Shown: positions 54,230 to 63,289, numbered from the stretch's first letter. The stretch: DNA of 64,000 nucleotides from Haliovirga abyssi (GCF_030295325.1 NZ_AP027059.1:2228637-2292636), one strand, 5' to 3'. Numbers and translations: made by a program. The notes: a model not told the origin generated them from the letters alone.

Positions 54230-56884
54230 TTAAAACTTATATCTTGATACTACTGGATTGTGATCTGATATTTTTCCCATATAATCTGTATTTACATATA
54301 TTATGTCTACTTCTGGAGACTCTTTTTGCAATTCTTTTGATATAAATACATGATCTATAGCTTGAGAATTCCCAGAATAATTATAGGTATAACGTTTATT
54401 ATAAGGAATTTTTGTATCTATTAAATTAATAAACTCTTTCCCTTCTAATACTCTCATTGGTGCACTTGCATAAAATTCATTAAAATCTCCAATTAAAAGT
54501 AGATTTGCATTTGGATTTTTCCCCAATATCTCTTTTGAAAATCCGTTTACTATTTTAGCAAGTTTTACTCTTTTTATCTCAGTATAAAATTTCACTGGTT
54601 GAGTTCCACCCCACATGGAAGTGTCTCCACCTTTTGAATTAAGATGATTCCCTATTACAATTATTTTTTTACCTTTAAATTTAAATTCCATAGCAACTGA
54701 TTTTCTAGTTCCTTCAAATATTGGAGTATTTGGATATACTCTACCAGGATTATATTTTAAATCTCCATTTTCATCTAATCCTACATGATCTTTTGCTCCT
54801 GCATTTCCTCTTCTATCAAATTCAACTCTTGTACTTCTATAAATTGTTGCAGGTCTTATATTTCCACCAGGTTCTCCACCATCAGCATAAGCTATTGGAT
54901 TTATATTTATAATCTTATAATCAGTTGGTCCTCCTGCTTTTTCTATTCCAGATATTATTTTTTCTAACGTTACTGTTGCATCTGTAACTGATGAATTTTG
55001 ATTTCCATCATTATCTTGTACTTCATTAATTACAAGTATATCTGGTGCTTTCATATTTTTAGCTATAACTTCTCCAATATCATCCCATTTACTAGAATAT
55101 CCAGCTTTTCCACTTCTTACTTCTCCACCTAGATTTTCTACATTATAAGTACCTACAGTAATATGATCTGCATCTCCCACCAAAGATGTAGTATATCTGT
55201 CTGAAATAGGTGTTATATCGCTTCTATTGCTTTCTAAATTATCCACTTTTGACATTGGATAAAATACATATTCTCCACTTCCAAAATCATTTAATGCAAA
55301 ACTTGCTATTCCTTCTAAATCTGCTAATCTATCTCCTACATTAAATATTTTTTCTCCACCTTTAAATCCATTTTTCGAATCATATTTTCCATAAAATGTT
55401 CCATCTGGACTTTTAAACTCATTATCCACAATTCTAATTATTTCTGGATTATAATCATTTTTATCCACATCTATGATCAACCCGCCTACAGGTGTTACTT
55501 GTTCAGTTCCTGATACTCCTTTTGGTCTTACAAATAAATTTATATAACTTTTATGTACATATTTATCTTCAAAACCTCCTGAACTTCCTGTAACAATTGG
55601 AGAAAGGACTTTAACTTTCATCCCTTCTAAACTTTCCCAAAATCCTAATCCTTCTTCAAGATTAATTTTTACATTATTATTTATATCACCTTTTATTGTA
55701 GTTATTTGATTATTTGGTATTTTTCTATTTCCAGTTCCACCAAGCAGAACTGATTTTGGCATTACTCCTTTTCCAAGAGATTTTACATTTTCTATTTTTA
55801 TATCTCTTAAAGTTGTTCTAGATATATTATTATTAGAAAACTCTTCATACACTGTTCCTTCTATCTCTATTTTTTCTCCTACTGCAATTTTTGGTGATGA
55901 CATTATTTCTGCCGTTGTATTTACATAAATTGCATCTGAGGTATAATCATTTCCATCTCCAGTTTCATCTTGTAAATAAAATCCATGCATTCTATTATAA
56001 TCATCATTTACTGTTGCTGTTATTACCCCTCTTGTTTTTACTACTTTTCCTGTATAATCTGATACAAATTTATCCCCTTGTATTGTATATATTGGAATAA
56101 TATAGTCTAATTCAGGCTTAGATAAATTTTTTACACTATCTCTAACTACTGAAAAATCTTTATATCCTTTTAAATCTGTAATATATTTAATCAAAAGATC
56201 TGTTGCTTTATAATCTGTAGATATTACATCTTTATAATTAAAGCTGTTTTTATAATAATATCCAGGGAAATTTATCATAAGACCTGAATCTGGATTATTA
56301 CCATACGCATATAGCATAAATGCTATTTTATACTCTTTGCTGTCTTCAACTTCTTTTCCATTTATGCTCATTGTAGCTTCTTCTACTCTTCCACCTTTAA
56401 AAATTATGTTATAATCTAATCCTGCTGTCTGTACATCAATTCCATAATTCTCCGTTGCTCTTTGTAATATAAACTTTTTCAAATCAGAGCCTTTTATATA
56501 CATTAATAAAATATTATCCTTATTTGCATCTGTAGAATACACACTTTTTAATTGATCTACAGTCATGTTTATTTTATCTGTTATATCTGTTTTTAAAAGG
56601 TTAATTTTCAAATTTTTATCACTAAGATTTAAGTTTTCAGTAGGATAAAGCACTACATCTACATCTAATTCTTCTTTTACTGCTGTAGTAATTAGATTTG
56701 CTGCTTCTGTTGATCTTTCTAATTTTTTTTGATTATCTAAACTAACATTTATTGTATTATATGATTCATCTATTTTTCTGTTTGTTATATCTTTTTCACA
56801 GGCAGTAAATAAAAATATAGCTATCAATGCAGTTAAAATATATTTCTTCTTAATTGTTTTTTTTCTGCTTATTTTTTTATTCAT
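54230..56884 (-). CDS. ExeM/NucH-like extracellular nuclease with 5'-nucleotidase C-terminal domain
   Basis: 884 residues; lipobox FLFTAC (Cys ~29). Residues ~55-240 match the 5'-nucleotidase C-terminal (nucleotide-binding) domain (LLMYIKGSDLKKFILQRATE, YKIAFMLYAYGNNPDSGL), without the metallophosphatase half that normally precedes it. Residues ~270-560 hold OB-fold units typical of ExeM (GKVVKTRGVITATVNDDYNR with GFYLQDETGDG). Residues ~590-884 are an endonuclease/exonuclease/phosphatase domain: TVGTYNVENLGGEV, VINEVQD, KKIIVIGNHLNSKGGD, LLLIGDFNEF and GKISDHNPVVSRY. All catalytic motifs are intact. Works on extracellular DNA. Confidence 0.87.
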   Translation of the reverse strand: MNKKISRKKTIKKKYILTALIAIFLFTACEKDITNRKIDESYNTINVSLDNQKKLERSTEAANLITTAVKEELDVDVVLYPTENLNLSDKNLKINLLKTDITDKINMTVDQLKSVYSTDANKDNILLMYIKGSDLKKFILQRATENYGIDVQTAGLDYNIIFKGGRVEEATMSINGKEVEDSKEYKIAFMLYAYGNNPDSGLMINFPGYYYKNSFNYKDVISTDYKATDLLIKYITDLKGYKDFSVVRDSVKNLSKPELDYIIPIYTIQGDKFVSDYTGKVVKTRGVITATVNDDYNRMHGFYLQDETGDGNDYTSDAIYVNTTAEIMSSPKIAVGEKIEIEGTVYEEFSNNNISRTTLRDIKIENVKSLGKGVMPKSVLLGGTGNRKIPNNQITTIKGDINNNVKINLEEGLGFWESLEGMKVKVLSPIVTGSSGGFEDKYVHKSYINLFVRPKGVSGTEQVTPVGGLIIDVDKNDYNPEIIRIVDNEFKSPDGTFYGKYDSKNGFKGGEKIFNVGDRLADLEGIASFALNDFGSGEYVFYPMSKVDNLESNRSDITPISDRYTTSLVGDADHITVGTYNVENLGGEVRSGKAGYSSKWDDIGEVIAKNMKAPDILVINEVQDNDGNQNSSVTDATVTLEKIISGIEKAGGPTDYKIININPIAYADGGEPGGNIRPATIYRSTRVEFDRRGNAGAKDHVGLDENGDLKYNPGRVYPNTPIFEGTRKSVAMEFKFKGKKIIVIGNHLNSKGGDTSMWGGTQPVKFYTEIKRVKLAKIVNGFSKEILGKNPNANLLLIGDFNEFYASAPMRVLEGKEFINLIDTKIPYNKRYTYNYSGNSQAIDHVFISKELQKESPEVDIIYVNTDYMGKISDHNPVVSRYKF

Positions 56885-56988
56885 TATTTTTTTGTTCTCC
56901 TTTCTCCTCTGCTTTTTTCTCTAAAAACTTTCTAAAAATTATATTCTTATTTTTTCCGTTCTTTAATTATTGCAAAGGAACTATTCTT

Positions 56989-58875
56989 TTAATTTCCCCA
57001 AATACGATTTGCATATTCTGGGTGATCTATAAAAGGATTTCTATTGTGTTGATAATCTTTATCTATAATATTATTTCTTCTTATCTCTGTTTCACTTACT
57101 GGATCATTTTTATTCCATTCTAACAAAACAGATAATTTCCCATGAGTTGGAGCTTTAGGATCATCATTTATATCCTCTGACAATTTCAAATCAGGTTCTC
57201 CATGCTCTCCTTCATATCTAACTGCCATATAAAATAACATTCTAGCTATATCCCCTTTTACCTCATCTCTTGGTTCCCAAGAATCAGAATCGCTTTTACA
57301 TTCTGTTGCTTCAGAATTTGGTGTTCCTCCAATGTCAAATTCCTTATTTCCTCTAGCAGAATTAACTGAAACATCAGCAACCCTTATATGATGAAGATCT
57401 GTTCCTGGTCCCTTCGTAGTTCCAAAATCTCCATGTGATTTTGCCCATACATGTTCCCTATTCCAGCCCTTTCCACCATCATATTCTTTAGGTCCATCAA
57501 TAGATTTTCCTGTATAAATTTCTATTACATTATTTGCATTATTAGGATCTCTATCTGTTACAACTAAAGCATCATATACCTCACTATATGTTAATTCTGT
57601 TTGATTATCTATAATATCGTTAAGTTCTGCTTTTAGAGCAGAACCTGTTATGTCTGCTCCTATGCTCGCGTAATAATCACTACTTCCACTATCTGTTTTT
57701 ATTATATAATTTGCTGTTATTACTGCACTTTCTACGCTATCTTTTATTGCAATTGATTTTACTGTTGTTGTTACTGTTATATTAAAAGCTCCAGTGTATT
57801 TCGTAGATGCCGAACTAGGTGTAGTTCCATCTAATGTATAATATATTGTAGCTCCATCTGTATCTGATGATAATGTTATTGCTTGCTTTGTTGTATATGT
57901 ACCTGCAGCAGGAGTAAATATTGGATCACTTACTTTTTTTGAAACAGTACCTGAAACTACAGAGCTATTTTTTATTTTCAAATTCTTTATTTCAAATGCT
58001 GTAGAAAGAGTATTACTTCCAATATATTTAAATCCTATATGTACTTTTTTACCTTCATATGCCGAAAGAGATACATCTTCAGAATCCACATAACTCCACT
58101 TTCCATCTGCTTTTGTAGCTAAATGAGGTATTGTTAGTTCTGTCCATGTTGCAGTTCCAACATTTCCAGAATAATTTTCTGAAATTAAAACTTTTAATTC
58201 TGTTCCTTCTTTAGGGTAAGCTTGTGCTGATTCAAAATTCATAACACTTAATTCCCCTATTACTAACTCAGGACTTATCATCCAAGCAATATTTGAACTT
58301 TCTCCTGATTTATAGGCACTCATTTTAGCTCCATGACTATCATATTGCCAATTAACAGTTCCTGCTTCTGCTACAAGATTCCATCCTCTATCTGTATACC
58401 CATCCTCTACAAAAGATTCTGAATAATCCCAAGAACCCCATACTTCTCCAGTTACTTTTTCATAACAAGTAATTGATTCTTTTGCCATCTCTTTTACAAA
58501 TAACTGCTCTTTGGTATCTCTAGGAATTTCCAAAGCCTCTTCATTTAATATTGCATTAATCTCTTTTATTTTTTCGCCATCTAATATTCCACTTATTATC
58601 ATTTTTTTATATTCTGTTGAAATATTTTGTAAACTGCCTCTTAATTTTTCTCTGTCATTTAATGTTAAATGTTTTCCAAGTGCTCCACTATCTAATTCAA
58701 CTAAATATTCTTCAATATTCTGTTGTGCCTTTTCCAATACTATGATTGCTTCTTTATTATTACTTCTATTTGATATATCTAAAGTAGATGTCTTAGCACA
58801 AGAAACAGATAAAAACATTATTATTATAAAAGTTATAGATAATAATAAATTATATCTTTTTTTTAAATTTTTCAT
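56989..58875 (-). CDS. Endonuclease I family lipoprotein, modular paralogue
   Basis: 628 residues; lipobox FLSVSC (Cys ~26). A helical spacer (~30-130) is followed by a jellyroll-like domain (~150-310; WMISPELVIGELSVMNFESAQ, shared with the lipoprotein at 49720), one chitobiase-type unit (~318-392; GTYTTKQAITLSSDTDGATI) and an endonuclease I domain (~400-628): GWNREHVWAKSHGDFG, GTDLHHIRVADVSVNSARG and the same C-terminus as its paralogue. The catalytic part is almost identical to that at 51895 while the N-terminal modules differ: domain shuffling. 105 bases upstream of the ExeM-like gene. Confidence 0.88.
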   Translation of the reverse strand: MKNLKKRYNLLLSITFIIIMFLSVSCAKTSTLDISNRSNNKEAIIVLEKAQQNIEEYLVELDSGALGKHLTLNDREKLRGSLQNISTEYKKMIISGILDGEKIKEINAILNEEALEIPRDTKEQLFVKEMAKESITCYEKVTGEVWGSWDYSESFVEDGYTDRGWNLVAEAGTVNWQYDSHGAKMSAYKSGESSNIAWMISPELVIGELSVMNFESAQAYPKEGTELKVLISENYSGNVGTATWTELTIPHLATKADGKWSYVDSEDVSLSAYEGKKVHIGFKYIGSNTLSTAFEIKNLKIKNSSVVSGTVSKKVSDPIFTPAAGTYTTKQAITLSSDTDGATIYYTLDGTTPSSASTKYTGAFNITVTTTVKSIAIKDSVESAVITANYIIKTDSGSSDYYASIGADITGSALKAELNDIIDNQTELTYSEVYDALVVTDRDPNNANNVIEIYTGKSIDGPKEYDGGKGWNREHVWAKSHGDFGTTKGPGTDLHHIRVADVSVNSARGNKEFDIGGTPNSEATECKSDSDSWEPRDEVKGDIARMLFYMAVRYEGEHGEPDLKLSEDINDDPKAPTHGKLSVLLEWNKNDPVSETEIRRNNIIDKDYQHNRNPFIDHPEYANRIWGN

Positions 58876-58884
58876 TATATCCTC

Positions 58885-59688
58885 CTAAAAATTAAAAATA
58901 TTTCTATCAAATTCTCTTGTTCCATTCCATTCATTTAATGTTTCTATTTTTACATTAGCTTTTTTATTGTTATCTAAATTATCATATCCTTTTGAAAGAG
59001 ATGTCTCAAAATCTCCATATAAAACATTTGGTATTATTACCCATTTTTTTCCAAAATCATTTTTTTGATTATCTGCAAAAGCTTTTCTTTCTCTATAATT
59101 TTTTCCATCTATCTTACTGCTAAAATCATTTAAATCATTTGTAACAATAGCTGTATATTTTCCACCATTTTTTACATATGAATCAAAATCAGATTCTGAT
59201 ATTAAATTATTAAGAGTAAGAGCTTTAAATCCAGCTTTATTCATATTTCTAATAGTAACATCATAAACATTTCTATCTCTACTTGTTATCAATTTTACTT
59301 CTACATTATTTTTATTTAAATAATTTATAAATTCTACTGCTCCATCTACTGCTTCAGCATCTAAAGAGCTATACCATCTATTTCTATTTTCAATAGTATC
59401 CTTTTCATTGCTTTTCAAAAGCCAAGCAAAATAAGGAGTATTATCTAATAAAACTTCATCTACCCTTACAAACACTTTTTTTATCATTTTGTCTTCTCTA
59501 ACTCTTTTTTCAGCTATGTTAAATGCTTGATGAACCAAACTTTTGTATTCCGCTCCATCTTGCATCCAAAGTAATGCAAGTGATGATTGCTGCCCTATAT
59601 TAGCTTTGTTAGGAGCAGCCTCTATTTCAGCTACATTCATAATAAAACCTATTCCTAAAATTGCCATTAAAAGTGATATTTTCTTCAT
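58885..59688 (-). CDS. e(P4)-family phosphatase-like protein with lost nucleophile
   Basis: 267 residues from the ATG at 59688 (GGAGGG upstream; a longer in-frame start overlaps the previous gene and lies before the ribosome site). Exported (signal to ~24, EIEAAP). Alignable with its neighbour along its length: LALLWMQDGAEYKSLVHQAF, LITSRDRNVYD, NYRERKAFADNQ and IIPNVLYGDFETSL. The key D-x-D-x-T motif of class C/e(P4) phosphatases reads VRVDEVLLDN: the nucleophile Asp is Arg and Thr is Val. So it is probably not an active phosphatase; perhaps a binding or regulatory partner of the active copy. Confidence 0.85.
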   Translation of the reverse strand: MKKISLLMAILGIGFIMNVAEIEAAPNKANIGQQSSLALLWMQDGAEYKSLVHQAFNIAEKRVREDKMIKKVFVRVDEVLLDNTPYFAWLLKSNEKDTIENRNRWYSSLDAEAVDGAVEFINYLNKNNVEVKLITSRDRNVYDVTIRNMNKAGFKALTLNNLISESDFDSYVKNGGKYTAIVTNDLNDFSSKIDGKNYRERKAFADNQKNDFGKKWVIIPNVLYGDFETSLSKGYDNLDNNKKANVKIETLNEWNGTREFDRNIFNF

Positions 59689-59698
59689 AATTCCCTCC

Positions 59699-60520
59699 TT
59701 ATTCTCCATCCCATATTTTTAATCTTGATAATCTCATTTCAGATTTCTCTTTTTCTGAAGTTGCTGTTCCTATCATTTTTGTATAATATTCAAAACTTAT
59801 TCCTTTTCCTTCAAAATCTCCATATGTAGGATTTGGAATAGATATCCAATTTTTTCCAAATTTATATTCATTTTTATCTACAAAACTGTTTCTATAATCA
59901 TTTGATCTGCCATATATTTCATTACTAAAATCTGTTAATTGATCTCCTACATACATTACTATATCATATCCATTGTCAATTACTTCTGTTCTTCTTTTTG
60001 TCTTATCAGAACTTTTTTCTTTTAATAATATATGATCTTTATTTACTTTTGAAAAATGTAATTTTTTTAAATTTTTCATAGTGTCTTTTAATTCATTTTC
60101 TGATCTATTAGAGATATAAAACATTTCTCCACCGTGAGAATTAACAAATTTTGAAAATTCTACAGCTCCTGAAGTTGCTTTAGCATCTTTTGAATTCACC
60201 CATTCGTCCCAAGTGCTCGAACTAAAACCTTTTCCTTTTAAAATTCTCCAAGCTGCATAAGCAGAATTATCAATCATAGTTTCATCTAAATCCACAACTA
60301 CTGCTAATTTTTTTCCACCTTTATAACTCTTTTTTATTTCTAAAAAAGATTCTTTTGCTACATTAAACGCTTGATATGCAAGTGCTTTATATTCTCCTGA
60401 TGTTTGAACCCAATTTACAGCCACTACAGATTCATTTTCAAAATTTTTCTCAGTAAAATCTTCAGCATTTATAAATACAGTAAATGCTATAAATAATATA
60501 CTTATTAATTTCTTATTCAT
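59699..60520 (-). CDS. Acid phosphatase / 5'-nucleotidase, lipoprotein e(P4) family (active copy)
   Basis: 273 residues, exported (signal to ~20, FINAED; no lipobox Cys, so soluble in the periplasm). HAD-fold DDDD phosphatase with complete motifs: AVVVDLDETMIDNSAYAAW (nucleophile D-x-D), YISNRSENE (motif II Ser/Thr), then GDQLTDFSNE (acidic pair). e(P4) in Haemophilus dephosphorylates NMN and other nucleotides for uptake. Here it would take phosphate from the nucleotides set free by the nucleases. Second gene of the operon; the next gene starts 10 bases later. Confidence 0.93.
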   Translation of the reverse strand: MNKKLISILFIAFTVFINAEDFTEKNFENESVVAVNWVQTSGEYKALAYQAFNVAKESFLEIKKSYKGGKKLAVVVDLDETMIDNSAYAAWRILKGKGFSSSTWDEWVNSKDAKATSGAVEFSKFVNSHGGEMFYISNRSENELKDTMKNLKKLHFSKVNKDHILLKEKSSDKTKRRTEVIDNGYDIVMYVGDQLTDFSNEIYGRSNDYRNSFVDKNEYKFGKNWISIPNPTYGDFEGKGISFEYYTKMIGTATSEKEKSEMRLSRLKIWDGE

Positions 60521-60535
60521 AATTATTATAACCCC

Positions 60536-61840
60536 CTAAAATTTATATTTAATATTAAGTCCAAATGTACTACATGTTTTTTTCAAATCTTGAACTCTTC
60601 TATCTTTTTTTGCTGTCAAATCATTTTCAGGTGAAAATACTGCATTTTTAGCCATTTTATATTCATAGAATGGTGTAATTGTAGCATTCAAATAATTATA
60701 TTTTACACCTGCTTTAACAACAGTAAGTCCTCCATGTGACTTTGAATCATTAAATCCTGCATCAAACTCTTCTACTGTTCTTAATCTATTTGCAGCTCTT
60801 AATCTATTTGCAGAATTTTCTCCGTCATAGATAAAATTTTCTCCTAAATATTGTCCAGAAACATAAGGTACAAGACCTCTAGTTACTTCATATCCCACTT
60901 TTAACATTGCTGCAAAATCCCCTTTATCTACCCAGTTTTGTTTGTAATATGGTTCATATCCATATTCAGAAGATATTTTATTCTTTTGTGCATAATAAGG
61001 TTTTTCTCCTGCTTGTGTATAAACCAGTTCAGAATTTATAATTAAATTTCCTGGTTCTAAACTTAAATTTGCTGCTGCTGCATATTTTAATAGTGCACCA
61101 TCTTTTTCACTATCATCTTGGCCAACAACATCAACACTTAAAACTGATACTTCATTGTCATATTTGAATCCAGCTTTATATGCAACTGCTACTCTTTTTC
61201 CCCAAGAATATGCTTTTGTAGCTTCTGTCAAATCAAACCCTTCATCTCCAGGTGTATCATATTCTACAGCTCCTGCTCCAATATATAGATTCATCATTTT
61301 ATTCATTCTATAATTTAAAACAACCCCTGGTATAGTTTTGCTTCCTAATTCTATTCCATTAGCATTTCCATTTATGTAAGTAGGTCTTCCAGAAATATAA
61401 TACACTTTTGTAATATCTTCTGTTTTAAATTCACTTCCTACTGTTGAACCAAAATTAAATGGATAAATTGCTAATAACATACTTTTATTCATCCCAAATT
61501 CCAAATAAGTTTTTTCAGAATCATCATCTAATTTAAATTCAAATCCATTTGCAGTATCAAGTGTTGCATCAACTCCAAATTTAACTCTATTATTTAAAGC
61601 TTTTTCATATATAACTTCCATTGTTGTATCTGTTTTGCTTGAATTATTCAAAATATCAGCAGAATATTTTAATGATAAATTGTCAAAATTTAACTTTAAA
61701 ACACCCTCTCCATCTTTTTCTGAATAATTATCATTACTAGAAACCTTTGCACTGTAATCTAATGAACTTCCAGAAATATCAAATGCAAATACTGCACCAA
61801 AACTTAACATAAACATTAATACCAAATAATATTTTTTCAT
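60536..61840 (-). CDS. Outer-membrane beta-barrel (porin-like) at the head of the nuclease operon
   Basis: 434 residues; signal peptide cleaved near AVFAFD (residue 20). Continuous amphipathic strands follow, with alternating charged turns (LKLNFDNLSLKYSADILNNS, FGVDATLDTANGFEF), ending in FGLNIKYKF with the C-terminal Phe that BamA recognises. Size and pattern fit a 16- to 18-strand channel. As first gene of the e(P4)-nuclease operon it may admit nucleosides or oligonucleotides; that is inference from context. It lacks a ribosome site next to its ATG (see the leader entry). Confidence 0.75.
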   Translation of the reverse strand: MKKYYLVLMFMLSFGAVFAFDISGSSLDYSAKVSSNDNYSEKDGEGVLKLNFDNLSLKYSADILNNSSKTDTTMEVIYEKALNNRVKFGVDATLDTANGFEFKLDDDSEKTYLEFGMNKSMLLAIYPFNFGSTVGSEFKTEDITKVYYISGRPTYINGNANGIELGSKTIPGVVLNYRMNKMMNLYIGAGAVEYDTPGDEGFDLTEATKAYSWGKRVAVAYKAGFKYDNEVSVLSVDVVGQDDSEKDGALLKYAAAANLSLEPGNLIINSELVYTQAGEKPYYAQKNKISSEYGYEPYYKQNWVDKGDFAAMLKVGYEVTRGLVPYVSGQYLGENFIYDGENSANRLRAANRLRTVEEFDAGFNDSKSHGGLTVVKAGVKYNYLNATITPFYEYKMAKNAVFSPENDLTAKKDRRVQDLKKTCSTFGLNIKYKF

Positions 61841-61850
61841 AGTTTTTTTC

Positions 61851-61887
61851 TGCCATATATTAATTGTTAATATGGCATTACCTCCTT
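61851..61887 (-). promoter_or_regulatory. Hairpin between a strong ribosome site and the barrel gene start
   Basis: AGGAGG lies at 61882-61887, about 42 bases before the ATG at 61840, where only GAAAAAAACT stands. A TGCCATAT/ATATGGCA hairpin (61877-61851) fills the gap. When folded it would bring AGGAGG to about 12 bases from the ATG. A 3-codon open frame (ATG CCA TAT TAA) starts right after AGGAGG and is the other possible use of this site. Confidence 0.6.
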
Positions 61888-61914
61888 TTTGTTTTTTTTA
61901 ATTGTAACACAACC

Positions 61915-61940
61915 ACTTTAATTTAATATAAAATTAAAGT
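61915..61940 (-). promoter_or_regulatory. Operator-like palindrome upstream of the nuclease operon
   Basis: ACTTTAATTT-aatata-AAATTAAAGT: 10-bp perfect arms, 6-base spacer, about 75 bases upstream of the barrel gene. A TACAAT (minus strand, ~61903) downstream of it could be the -10, placing the palindrome over the -35. It does not match the classical Pho box. Confidence 0.5.
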
Positions 61941-62148
61941 AAAACTTTTGTAAATTTTAGAAAACAGATTAAAAAACTATTCTATTTTCTAATAAAACAC
62001 AGTGAAATTAATAATTTTGATCGTTTGATTTTCTTTTTCGAAACAATTCTAATTTTTATACCCTAATTCAGTGAAAAGGTTTTCTTAGAATTTTAAAAAA
62101 ATTTTTCTGCTCCTCCTTTCTCATCAAAACAAGAAAATAAACGTTAAA

Positions 62149-62246
62149 GAACATTTAAAAAATAAGTCTTTCATATTTTGTTAAAAAAACGCTTAAATCA
62201 TTGCATATTTTAAAACAAAATAGATATATTACTTTTAAGCTGTTCC
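62149..62246. mobile_element. Family C repeat, single copy, reverse orientation
   Basis: GAACATTTAAAAAATAAG (left) and TTTTAAGCTGTTCC (right), centre AACGCTTAAATCATTGCATA. Sits in the 675-base gap between the nuclease operon and the ankyrin gene. The rest of that gap (62250-62440) shows only a TTAGTACTAA-type partial palindrome at 62278. Confidence 0.72.
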
Positions 62247-62448
62247 TATGTAAAATTAATTTTCACTTCCAGTTAATCTTAGTACTAAATATAGTACCAC
62301 CTTTCGAGCAAAAAATCAACCCATTTTGAGCACTTTTTTACCCATAGTACACTCTGAACTATAAAAAGCTTTCTAACATATACTACTCCCTAAAATAAAA
62401 ATACCGCACTAGGACAATAACACTGCTTTTTTAGGAATTTTTTTTTAC

Positions 62449-62478
62449 TTGAAAGTGTCTTTAATCACACATTATATA
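62449..62478 (+). promoter_or_regulatory. Likely promoter of the ankyrin gene
   Basis: TTGAAA (62449-62454), 18 bases, TATATA (62473-62478), 24 bases before AGGAGG. Confidence 0.55.
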
Positions 62479-62515
62479 CATTTTTTGACGAAAATATATA
62501 TAGGAGGTGGTTAAT

Positions 62516-63181
62516 ATGTTTAAAACAGTTTTTTTATTATTATTCTTTTTATCTTTCAGCTATATATCAAATGCAGAAAATTTTACCAAAGGAGATATAA
62601 TTGAAATCTCTATAAATAACAATAATATAAATATAGTAAAAAACTTAATAAAAAATAGTTCTGATGCAAATTTAACAAATAAAAGCGGGCAAAATATGAC
62701 AACTATTGCATTTTTAAGCAGAAGAACCGAAATATTTAAGTATTTAATAGAGAAAGGCGGTAAGTTAAATTATAGAGACAAACAAGGAAGGGATATTTTA
62801 GAGTTAGCTCTATATTCAGATTATGAAGAAATTTTAAATTATCTTTTATTATTTCAAAAAGATATTGATTCTCCAGATAAAAATGGAGAAACTCCTCTTA
62901 TTATTGCAGCTAAAAAAGGATATTTTAAAGTTGTTCAAACTCTCATAAAAAGAGGAGCCTCTATTAAAAAAATTGATAATAAAGGAAATAGCGCAATTTA
63001 TTATGCAGTTTATAATTCAAACATTAAAATATCTAAATTTTTATTAAGCAAAATTAACTTCGTAGATGATAAAGAGATGAAAAAAATAATTAAAGCAGCT
63101 ATTTTTAATGGAGATAATGATTTTGCAGAAGAACTTACACGAATTAATAACAGAAACTCAAAATATGCTTTCATGAAGTAA
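62516..63181 (+). CDS. Exported ankyrin-repeat protein
   Basis: 221 residues from the ATG at 62516, 8 bases after AGGAGG (an in-frame GTG at 62507 belongs to the ribosome site). Signal peptide to about residue 20 (YISNAEN). Then at least four ankyrin units of ~33 residues: IEISINNNNINIVKNLIKNS, LELALYSDYEEILNYLLLFQ, NGETPLIIAAKKGYFKVVQTLI (the most typical) and NKGNSAIYYAVYNSNIKISKF. Periplasmic ankyrin proteins usually bind other proteins; the partner is unknown. Convergence or link with neighbours is not evident. Confidence 0.82.
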   Translation: MFKTVFLLLFFLSFSYISNAENFTKGDIIEISINNNNINIVKNLIKNSSDANLTNKSGQNMTTIAFLSRRTEIFKYLIEKGGKLNYRDKQGRDILELALYSDYEEILNYLLLFQKDIDSPDKNGETPLIIAAKKGYFKVVQTLIKRGASIKKIDNKGNSAIYYAVYNSNIKISKFLLSKINFVDDKEMKKIIKAAIFNGDNDFAEELTRINNRNSKYAFMK

Positions 63182-63220
63182 ATAGAAAATTAAAATCTAA
63201 TACGAAAGGAGGTGGGAAAA

Positions 63221-63289
63221 ACGGAACATAAAACAACAGAAGAGGAAAGCTTATTGTATTTATTAGAACTATTAGAAGAAGTTCTTTAG
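63221..63289 (+). other. Possible small acidic open frame behind a strong ribosome site
   Basis: AAAGGAGGTGGG is followed at 8-9 bases by ACG, not ATG, and then an open frame TEHKTTEEESLLYLLELLEE ending VL-stop. An in-frame GTG at 63212 overlaps the SD. The stop (TAG 63287-63289) lies on the border of a family C element (TTTA-GGAAC). It may be a small gene with a rare or lost start, cut by the element. No family recognised. Confidence 0.3.
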
